In this document: piece after piece, positions 55,214 to 64,000 of the stretch | How the letters are laid out: each line of letters opens with the position of its first letter | Numbering within the stretch: the stretch's first letter is position 1 | Origin: Maniola hyperantus | Taxonomy: Eukaryota; Arthropoda; Insecta; Lepidoptera; Nymphalidae | Length of the DNA stretch: 64,000 nucleotides | Direction of reading: 5' to 3' | NCBI RefSeq assembly: GCF_902806685.2 | Contig: NC_048561.1 | Span: 7,405,439-7,469,438 of the forward strand | The notes under the pieces: generated by a model | Database searches by the model: none | Seen by the model: the letters and a program-made list of their open reading frames with translations, nothing else | Told to the model about the DNA's origin: nothing | Program-made: the position numbers and the translations under genes

Positions 55214-55321
55214 TCAGCGGTCGTCGTCCTCTTCCCAGCAACCAGCGGGCTTGTCAAACCACTTCAGCATGTAGGGTGTCTGCAGTCCACTGAAGTGCGG
55301 TGGAGCGTGCATGCGTGGAAC
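55214..55321 (-). CDS. Orphan terminal coding exon, gene unknown
   Basis: A GC-richer minus-strand frame of 35 codons plus TGA, encoding VPRMHAPPHFSG through GCWEEDDDR. Upstream on the minus strand is a possible acceptor (ATTTAATAATGTAAG), preceded by TTTTTCTA. The amino-acid composition (Pro, Trp, Cys, acidic end) looks like real protein rather than AT-rich noise, and an in-frame stop just upstream means it must be spliced. No partner exon was found between 55.3 and 64 kb, so the rest of the gene would lie to the right. A donor-like GTAAGTATG at about 55174 could start a 3' UTR intron. I do not recognise the family. Confidence -1.
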   Translation of the reverse strand, partial: VPRMHAPPHFSGLQTPYMLKWFDKPAGCWEEDDDR

Positions 55322-55347
55322 CTTACATTATTAAATAGAAAAAGATG

Positions 55348-55482
55348 CGTACAAAATGACTTCTCACGCGCCTTTTTAACTTTGTGTCAATTATCATGTC
55401 AAAAGTGTGATTTTAGTCCATAATGAACTAAACTTGAACTGTAAAAATGGCGCATGAGAAGTCATTTTGTACGGACTATCAA
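55348..55482. mobile_element. M3 MITE
   Basis: GTACAAAATGACTTCTCACG and GAGAAGTCATTTTGTACGGA ends. Just above the orphan exon at 55214. Related copies: 55720-55850, 56249-56405, 63048-63201. Confidence -1.
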
Positions 55483-55559
55483 GTTAACTGATTGGTGCGC
55501 GGTGTTCCGTATCCACTTTAGTTGACAGACACCTTTAGATAGGTACGTTGATTACTCTT

Positions 55560-55700
55560 ACGACGGTTACGCACTCATCCGATTCGAGTCCGTGAAAATA
55601 CGTTTCGTTTTGTTTTGTGTGGCAGCTTATGACATCGTAGATATTTTTTATATCCGTATTTTCACGGATTCGGATCGGATGAGTGCGTGATCGCTGTTAT
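55560..55700. mobile_element. TIR MITE (ACGCACTCATCCGAT)
   Basis: ACGCACTCATCCGATTCGAG and CGGATCGGATGAGTGCGT ends, with GTGAAAATACG/CGTATTTTCAC continuing the stem. Lies between M3 copies. Confidence -1.
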
Positions 55701-56248
55701 AGTACGTAAATATAGAGATCTTACTCGCCATTTTATCTCCGTGTCAAAAGTACAGTTCACTTTTACATTAAGGACCAAAAACATACTTTTGACATGACAG
55801 TTGACACAGAGCTAAAATGACGAGTGAGATCTCTAAATGTATGCATTATACCTATACAGGTCATCAAGAGAAGTCAAAGGCTGGATAAAAAGGCCGGGGA
55901 TTCCCCGAAACAGCGCAGCAATAAAACCACAGCATGAAATCGAAACCATTTATTTAAAACCGTTTAGTTTTTAGTTCGTCCACACCACAGAGCGTCTCGT
56001 CGAATAAATAATATTATCGAAGCTAAGTAACTCTCAATAAGTACATTCAATATCTTTGTCACAATAAAAAACTACCGTCGACTAAATTAACGGATATCAT
56101 GTGAAAGGACCATTATTTTTTTTCAAAATAGGTTAAAAAGGAAACTACTTTTATATAAATGCGGGTAGTTAAGAAATGATTATAGTCATCGAAAAAGTAT
56201 GCAGTTTTCTTCAGGTTTTTAGGTAAGTTTAGATTTTGTCCCTTGTAG

Positions 56249-56405
56249 TTGTTGTCCGTATAAATGACTCCACACGCGCCATTTTAACCCTTTGGGTCAA
56301 CTGTCATGTCAAAAGTACGAACCACCTTTAAAATAAGGACTAAAATAGTACTTTTGACATGTAACACAAAAAGTTAAAATGGTGCGTGAGGAGTCATTTT
56401 GTACA
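56249..56405. mobile_element. M3 MITE
   Basis: GTCCGTATAAATGACTCCAC to GTGAGGAGTCATTTTGTACA, with ATGTCAAAAGTACGAACC inside; short palindromic element. Confidence -1.
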
Positions 56406-57782
56406 CATTATATAATTGTATACTGAATATTGTAAGCTACTTAGATGGAATTTTTATTAAGTCACCCTGCTAGAATTTTGAGGTAATATTCCTTTTAGAT
56501 TTATTTCAATTTTCAAAACCCTGTTGTTGTCTCAGTTTTTTAGAGGAATCTCTCAGTAACTAACTGTATACCAACTGTACTGTACTTTCACAATTTAATT
56601 TAATTGTAACACGTATTTATTATATCGCTTTCTTGTCGGTCCGTTTGTTTTTCTATTCGGCACAATGAATAATCAATATTGCAATTGTTTTTAAGCTAAC
56701 TTCCCGATGAGTTAGAGACTTGAAATTTTAAAACATAGTTTTGACAATCCAACAAACTTGCTTCCTTGTTTTTCTATTGTATTAAAAAGGAAAAAACATT
56801 CTTTCCTATGACTTTTGATTATTGTATCTACTCAAAATTCAAGCACTTTTTTATTAGCGGGTATTTTCAAATGAGGGTAGATGTTAAAAAAAAAGATTCC
56901 GACGAATTGAGAACCTCCTCCTTTTTTTGAAGTCGGTTAAAAATGTGATAAGAATTTGAAGCTAACGGCCGCGCGGCGCGTAACGTGTTATATTATAATA
57001 TTAAAGTTATGTTATCACTTGACATTATTAATTATTGAGAGAGTGACTAATTATTATTATTTATTATTAATGATACCTAATATTTAGTTTATTATAGTCA
57101 AGAATTACTAAAAATTGACCTAGACACGTAGTGGGTTCTATTCTGTTGCTTATTATCGTTAGGCCATATCCCTGTATAGTTTATTGTAGAGTTGCCAGTA
57201 CCGAGAACTGTCAAATGGTCGTTGCACACGATTCCTCATATAGCAACACAGTTTTGAAAAATACCCCTTCGATTTATCCAATTTCATACTTAACTTTGTA
57301 TAAAAAAGTTTTTATAAGAAATATTTCGAAGATTTTTTATTGTTGATAATTTATAGCTATAATTAAGTTTTTTTAAAGATTTAAAATTGTTTTAAACTGT
57401 GTTGCCAGTATATACCATATTTTAATGTTGTAAAAAATCTATACATTCCAGGGTAATGTATGAAATACAAATCCAAACTACTACTAAAGCTGATTGTACA
57501 CAACAGTACGCGTCAAACGTAACGCATTTTTGTGGTGAAGATACAAACGCGTCGGCTACATCGGCTGCGTCAAACTAAAACGCGTTATTTGCGACGCATG
57601 CTGTAATGTATAGTCAGCATAAGATGTAAATACGTTAATTTTGATTATAATGAGCTTACTTATGTTATACAAATTCGTAGAGCACTTTTTGTAATATCAA
57701 TTCAGTTGCCAACTGGCGTTTGCTAGCGAAAACAGATCTTAATAAAAATATTTTGACAGTTAAAAAAATAATAATTAATAAT

Positions 57783-57814
57783 TATCATTGGGAATTATAA
57801 AATTCCCAATGATA
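57783..57814. other. Perfect 14-bp stem-loop
   Basis: TATCATTGGGAATT and AATTCCCAATGATA separated by four bases. Isolated in the repeat-poor block; stem too short for a microRNA precursor. Confidence -1.
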
Positions 57815-59449
57815 TGAAATAAACGTGAATAATCACGTTATGTAACAATGGAAACAAATGCATAGCAAATTTTAAAGACGAAACAAATTTTTAAGAATTA
57901 TTTTGACAGCAAAAACAAAAGAGCATTTAAAAAAAATGAAGTTGTTTTTGCTAGCAAACACAAATATCATCTTTCAAGAGTCTACCAATATAAATCACTA
58001 TTTTCCACGACGAAATAAGAGAAAGATTTAATCTAAAACCCTACGAAGAAGGTACATTAAAATACACACAATAATTTAAATAACAATCTTAATCTATTTA
58101 TTTACAGTCAAATCTAACTAAAAAAACTCGTACCTATGTAATTAATATTTACGCGAATTCAAAAAAAATTGTTCATGGTCATGATTCAAAAATGGAATCG
58201 CGCAAACCGTTAAAATATGCGTAGGTAAAAATTACGAACTAAACTATGGTTACCAAAAACAAAATATCATAAATAACAATTCATTTGTTGACTAGACTAT
58301 ATAACAAGCGTTCAAAATAACTTCTCACAGATTATAAGAGCATTAAATTCAAACATTATGAGTTAAGGAAAGGTTATATTTTCAAAATAATACTGGATAT
58401 AGTTTAAAAATGCATTGGAAAATTAGTGTGATATTAAGATATTGTCACACGTCGAGGCACTCAGCTTATTTTCAATGTAATGTTACAAAGGTTTAAACTA
58501 CTGAACACACTTTACACTACATCAGAAAAACATTCTATAATATTTTTTTACTTTGAAAAAGCACTTTTTTAGACAAATCATCTTTAAATTCACGTCAAAA
58601 GCCAAAATGGCGCCAACTTTGATAGCTCATAAATTCATTGACAATTTAATGGCGGCTGACAGATAAATCTAAACAAGTGCCCTTACAGGTTGTGTTAAAC
58701 GAAATCTAGTGCATCCCAGCGAAACGGGATCTTCGAAAACTAAAAGAAATTACATAACAGGTGACTAAATATCAGTCTATCATTTGTCAAGGAAGACATG
58801 TCAATGACATTACAAATGTTACAAAACACTTATTTCATACTTTGTACTTCTACAGAAGGGGTTCTCTATATATTTTTGTTTTAGTATAAGTTCACTAACA
58901 TACACTACCGATGAGAGCTAATTCGTTGGTTCAAAGACCTCGATCACATCTCAAAATTCAACGGGATAAATAAAATTGTACAAAAAATATTGTCTCCATT
59001 TCCCAAACTAACATTGGTCCGTATTCTACGTTCTAAAATGCTAGCTTTTTTATTGACAAAAACAACTTTTTTTTATTTTCAACACAAATCAAAAACCTAA
59101 TGTTTAAGGCACAAATGCGTTTGTGTCTTTTGGTTTACACGGATGATATGCTCGATATTTTCCATCTAAACTACGTTTCTAAAATCGTCTACAAGATTTG
59201 AAAAATAAATTCTTTACAAGCATCTCCAATTACTTTATTATATCATCACATTTTTTTAATTAAATTATGTAATAAAGAAAAAACTGACTAGATAAACCAT
59301 TCAACTACATTACGATTTTAAAAAATCCAAAAACCCAGCACCCAAAACCACGTTCGTCTATGATCTACGTAACTATATACTGGGATGCACTTTACTAGAA
59401 AGGGTACTAATACTAGAAATAAAAACTAAGCAAATAACAGCAGTGGAGT

Positions 59450-59719
59450 ATGAAAGACAATACTGAGATTTACGTACAAAATACCTTTCGAAGATTTGTT
59501 GGTCGGCGAGGAGTCCTCTCCGAGTGTGGTTCCGATAACGGTACAAACTTTCATGGAGAGGTTGACGAGAAAATCAGTATTGTCTCACACTACGGAACGG
59601 AAACTGTGGATCTTCGAGTCTTCTCCGAGGCACGCAGTCCCGCTCAGTCGAAGACACCGACTCATGCACACTTCACCGCTAAAACTGCTTCGTTTCGTCA
59701 CATGCATCTATATCCGTAG
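59450..59719 (+). pseudogene. Possible BEL/Pao integrase relic
   Basis: The frame contains RRFVGRRGVLSECGSDNGTN followed by FHG, resembling the second-Asp region of retroelement integrase cores (SDNGTNF). The match covers only about 28 residues and nothing else of an integrase or LTR is visible. The block is GC-richer than its surroundings. Chance similarity is possible. Confidence -1.
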
Positions 59720-61528
59720 GGGGTTGAAAAATCCAAACTATCCATTGATCTAAGGTCTACCAAAAAACTGGGGTTCATGAAACTAACTAATAAAGAAATC
59801 AAAAAATACTGGCACCCAATTCGGGACCTAAAGCTCCTTCTAAGACTACTTTCGAATCGTAAAAAATATTCGAATACTAATTAAAAAATGTAGGGAAAAA
59901 GCGATAAATGAAAGATCAGCTGTGTTTTTTACCATTTATTTCTAATTTTCGACTAAGTGTAGATGAACCATAGATATTTAAAGGCGTTGAAGGAGGCGCG
60001 CGACCTGCGAACACGCAATCTACAGCGTCCACTAGCTAAATACGACCATCTATGACCAAATTGTCTATACATTCTCCAAAGTCCTTTATAATGTATGAGG
60101 GCGCGAAACACATTACTACCAATAAATACGCAATACCAAGAAATACATACAAATCTACATAATATAATATGGATTATACTGGATAGCTATTATATTATAA
60201 ACATTCAGTATTATTTTTACTCTGCAAAGTAAGCAAAGTAAGAACTTTTATATTGCATTCGCATAGACACACCGAAAAATCGACAGCAACAGTTTCTTAT
60301 TGTTTTATTTACTGTGTACATATTCAATCTTTTTCTTTTGGAAAGCTAAAAATTTAATGTTTTTAATATTGCACTAAGAATAACAATAAACATTGTCTAT
60401 GCTCCTGAATTAGTTCTCTTATAAGAAAAAAATATACTACTACCCTTAACTACAAAATATAAAATACCCTACAAATCCCAAACTACGGGGCATCCTCTTT
60501 ACAAATTACACAAAAAACTCCACTATTAAATTTCATTACATATTGCACAATCTTCTTTCTATTAGCAGTCTGTGATTTAAAATAACAGCCCATATCTACG
60601 TTGTCTATTGGATATCTATTTTTAAATAGGTGCTACCGTAAAATGCAATCAACCCGGGACCATTCCCTGATTACGTCATTTGATTTCGGAAAATTCCTAA
60701 AAAAGATTTCAAAAAATATAAATGACACCACAATAACAGAAATGGACTGTCCTAAAACTATACAATACGACAAAGGTCGTCAATTCATGTCTTAAATATG
60801 TAACTAGGTTCGAGCAATGATATAATACCATATATATTACGATCCTATAACTTTGGTGTATAAAATGCGGTCTCGCTTATGAGTAAGACGCAAAATACAA
60901 AAACGCACGAGAGTAGAAGAGATAGCAATCTACAAACATCATTCAAATGCGATTGTTTTAAGCTTTCAATTTAGACTCATATAGTTATGCAACTTACTTA
61001 CATCTTTTTTACTTTTAATATCATCGGGACGAGATAAAAATTTTGCAAAATTCGTATGACGTAATCAATGGAAGATCCCAAATAATAATATACATAAAAG
61101 GAATGTCAATCCAGCCTCTATAAAAGGGTTTTACGATAGTTGTGTGATGTCTTTTAAACTCTGTTTATACGAAAACATTTCCTCGCCGCGAAATTTTAAG
61201 GCTTACTTACGTAAAGAGAGTAAAAGACTATAATTTTTATTTTGTTGTAGTGTACCTACACGTCGAAGGAAATTAGCTTTTATTGAAATAATTTTTGAAT
61301 AAGTACACTAAAAAAAATTGCGGACCCAGCAGGATTCGAACTTTACGTTTTTCTGGGTATCGCGCCCTGAGCACTTTTGACCGGTAGGATAAACCGCTAA
61401 AACACTAACAAAATAAAAATTATAAGGTTCAGTTTAAACAATATGTCATTTCTCGTTTAAAGAGCTTAATTATTACGGACCTTTGAAAGTGATTCACACA
61501 CAACACAACATTAATGTGTCGTATCTAT

Positions 61529-61660
61529 TAACGGCCGAATTAATAATCAATCTATCTGTAATCTGTCAGTCAGTTACTTAGCAACATCGACAAATAACGA
61601 CGTTGCTAAGCAACTTATCGACAGATCACAGATAGGATTGATTATCAATATCGGCCGTTA
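61529..61660. mobile_element. Palindromic MITE (TAACGGCCGA)
   Basis: Inverted ends TAACGGCCGAATTAATAATC and GATTATCAATATCGGCCGTTA-type, continuing inward through AGTTACTTAGCAAC/GTTGCTAAGCAACT. Strong snap-back structure of 132 bp. Confidence -1.
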
Positions 61661-64000
61661 GTACACATTCATATCCGAAATACAAATCAGATTCCACTGA
61701 AACTCGGATGACATTCTGATGGTTATTACTGAGGTAGGTATGACAAAAGCTTACACCATCTCGCCAACAAACCGACGACGTCCTAGACACTCTCTCCTCT
61801 ATGTAAATGAGGCTTTATTTTTCACCACACTCACACTACGACAGTGAGATGGTCGTAATTTAACACGTTTTTACACTCTCACGTACATACTATGACATTC
61901 TTGACTTTTAAACAGCCACTTCTAGACTTCTAGACTTCAATTTTGTGTAACCGGGTGACCCAGAGCTACCTTATTACTTTTTTAAATTAATTTTGAACAC
62001 AAGATAGCATATAGTTATACCTACTTGTATACTATTACTAGATCATGTACCCGATTTCGTTCGCGTGGGAACTCCGGGGGATTTTCCGGGATGTCCATCT
62101 CCGAAATACAAGCTATCTCTGTAGCTTTCGTCAAAATTTTAAATTGGTTAAGCAAGTATGAATTTATTGTTAGTAACAATAGCACTAAAGTAGTACCTAT
62201 CGATAAATTGATTTTGTCAATTAGTAGATTTTAAAGCCAAAATTGGTGGTAATAGATTTCAAATGTCGATAAATCCAAATTTTGAGTACTCGAAATTAAT
62301 TTAACTAGGTACTTAGATATACATATTTTCGTCATATTGTCACAATCATTCAAATGAAAAATCGATACTGTTATAACTATCGTAAAACTCTTGTAATATC
62401 GAGACGTATTTTTTCGCGGAAAAACACAATAGCATTTTACTAAACGTTATCAAAATGCGCGCCCATATTATATAACTATTAATATGCACGCGTAATGTAC
62501 CAACATATAAGCATAATATGCTATTTATAAAATGCCTCTTTTGCCTAGGCATAGCTAGACTTCATTACTACTTACTTAAACTGGGGTTATTTATCTGTGC
62601 TATAAAAGTACGCGTAGCCTGTAGTCTATGGTCGAAAAAAAACATGGCCGCACGCCTCAAGCTGCGCATTCCCACGCACTACGTTTTTAAAACATTGAAT
62701 CCTCATTAAATCACATCACTTATTCAACAAGTGTATCGAAATATCGATTATCGAACGTTCCGATACCGATACCGAATAATTATCACGATTAACCCTTTAA
62801 AAATACAAATACCAACTCACTACTGAATACACCAATCCTATTTATACAAAAATATTGTAATATTTCGTATGCATGTGTGTATAATAATAATCTAACATGT
62901 ATTTGCGCGCGCTGCCGTGTCCGCCATCTTTTAGTTTTAGCTTGAAAGAGTGCAAGTTGCAACGTTACTTAAACTAAGGGCCATGGCTATTTGCCACGCG
63001 AAAAGCGGCATACGTTCGCCGAGTCGTGGCTTCATACATTCATATAACGCGTAAAATGTAACTCCTCACGAACCATTTTAACCTTTTTGTGTTAAATTTC
63101 ATGTCAAAAGTACGATTTAGTCCTTATACTGTACTTTCACATGACAGTTGACCCATAGAGTTAAAATGGCACGTGAGGAGTCATTCTGTACGGACTATAT
63201 ACCATTACAAAATGAGGCATGTAGTACCAAATAGTTAGTGCCGTAGATTCTTAATCATAATCACAATTTATTATTGCAATTGGTACACGTTTTATAGGTG
63301 ATACAGCAGTTTGTCAGTCTCTCTTACTTGAAAAACGTTCAAACGGTCCTTCGAGTACACTCAAGTTGTTTACGAGCGCGTTTCCGCGATCAGCAGTCTG
63401 CAGGGTTGTTACATTGGAGTTCTAAACAAATTCTTTAAGTTCTCATGTATCCCACGGGTATCACGCTACGAGGCTCCTTTATTTTTTGACATCTATACTG
63501 GTCCTAACTCCTAAACTCAGCTTGCCGGGATGTTACACACATTATCTAACACCTTTTATATTCTATTTGTTTATCGCCTGTCACACCGCAATGTCACTTA
63601 TACGGCAAAGCCATGGCCCTGAGCATAATATGTTAAGTATATTATATACTTAGTTATCTCAACATACAGTGTCATAGCCGCAGCGCGCGCGTGCTGTTTT
63701 AATTATAATAATAATATAATAATAAATGTTATTGCTTTTCGGTTAGTTTACTTATGTTTAATAATATCATATAATATGTAAATTTTCAAAATCACTACAC
63801 TACGTCACTACTCTAGCTTCTGTCGTACATTTAAAACACACAACGTATTTTTTTTTCATAACATACTTTATATTATACCAATCCAAAAGTTGTATATTTA
63901 ATCCATGTATATATTGTAACCTTATCATTTAATTAAGAATATAAGTACTTTTATATTTACTTCTGTTTAAGTACATTGGTCCAGTGAACCTGGAATCGCG
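61661..64000. other. Right-hand flank without supported genes
   Basis: AT-rich sequence with an M3 MITE (63048-63201). GC-richer spots occur near 62640 (AACATGGCCGCACGCCTC) and 62921-62930, where the minus strand reads AAGATGGCGG, a YY1/Pho-like initiator motif. No coding frame with splice sites was recognised. Confidence -1.
63048..63201. mobile_element. M3 MITE
   Basis: GTAAAATGTAACTCCTCACG to GTGAGGAGTCATTCTGTACG; one of few repeats in the right-hand part of the window. Confidence -1.

Larger units (their letters stand above)
55860..61320. other. Repeat-poor AT-rich block, possible minus-strand 3' UTR
   Basis: About 5.5 kb with almost no R or M family members apart from one M3 copy at 56249. 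A minus-strand AATAAA (55949-55954) is followed by the GT-rich CATGCTGTGGTTTTATTGCT, as at a cleavage site. No exon with splice sites was found. A long 3' UTR or noncoding regulatory DNA of a gene to the right is inferred. Confidence -1.

Noticed and set aside
60601..60795. 64-codon frame in the repeat-poor block
   Set aside because: AT-rich composition, no motif, no splice sites; expected by chance.

Overview
The window looks like nuclear DNA of a lepidopteran, probably a butterfly. It has small exons with GT-AG introns, AT-rich introns, and dense interspersed repeats of kinds I associate with Lepidoptera: tRNA-headed SINEs resembling Metulj, CTAGCTGATGCCCGCGACTT-type short retroelements, CCGGCCAAGTGCGAGTC-type repeats, many TIR or palindromic MITEs, and 5'-truncated non-LTR retrotransposons. 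No prokaryotic features, CRISPR arrays or rRNA genes were seen. Four multi-exon protein genes can be built with every splice phase agreeing.

Layout. (1) 1-3663, minus: a gene encoding an N-terminal THAP zinc finger, then a ZAD domain, then a C2H2 array that runs off the left edge. (2) 7153-16269, plus: a second THAP gene, divergent from the first, with an acidic linker and five C-terminal zinc fingers; its leader exon ends at 5219. The THAP region is split by an intron at the same place and phase in both genes, and both use a 172-bp second THAP exon, so they look like paralogues. (3) 19265-24524, minus: a six-exon GILT-family thiol reductase (207 aa), convergent with gene 2; intron 1 carries a non-LTR retrotransposon with an intact 415-codon reverse-transcriptase frame. 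(4) 24.5-38.4 kb: a repeat-filled interval with nested insertions and a TATA-containing possible promoter at about 35.1 kb (minus). (5) 38465-45171, plus: a ten-exon mitochondrial prolyl-tRNA synthetase (PARS2, 447 aa). (6) 45.2-55.2 kb: repeats, LINE 3' fragments and a 249-bp near-perfect palindrome at 52 kb. (7) 55.2-64 kb: an orphan minus-strand terminal coding exon (55214-55321), then a roughly 5.5-kb AT-rich block nearly free of the repeat families found elsewhere, which may be a long 3' UTR or regulatory sequence of a minus-strand gene lying to the right.

The most unusual content is the pair of divergent THAP genes. One joins THAP, ZAD and near-identical tandem C2H2 fingers in one protein. 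In the other, a minisatellite of about 35 copies has amplified its own 3' splice site. GILT (lysosomal disulfide reduction) and PARS2 (charging mitochondrial tRNA-Pro) are conserved cellular genes with no evident functional link to the THAP pair.

Repeat names used below. R1: about 215 bp, head CTAGCTGATGCCCGCGACTT. R2: about 230 bp, head CTAGCTTATGCTCGCGACTT, tail of TCAG repeats. R3: about 430 bp, AACCGGCCAAGTGCGAGTC to GGTACGGAACCCTAAAAA. R4: Metulj-like tRNA SINE. M1: TIR GGTGTAACCAGAACGCTAGC. M2: GTACATCGGCCTTTAGAATG. M3: TCCGTACAAAATGACTTCTC. M4: CCGTACTCAGAGTCGCTAAT palindrome. M5: CTAAATTTAGAGTATCTGC. M6: TIR ACAATGCGACAAGGCT. Clade names for repeats come from memory of such sequences, not from a search.
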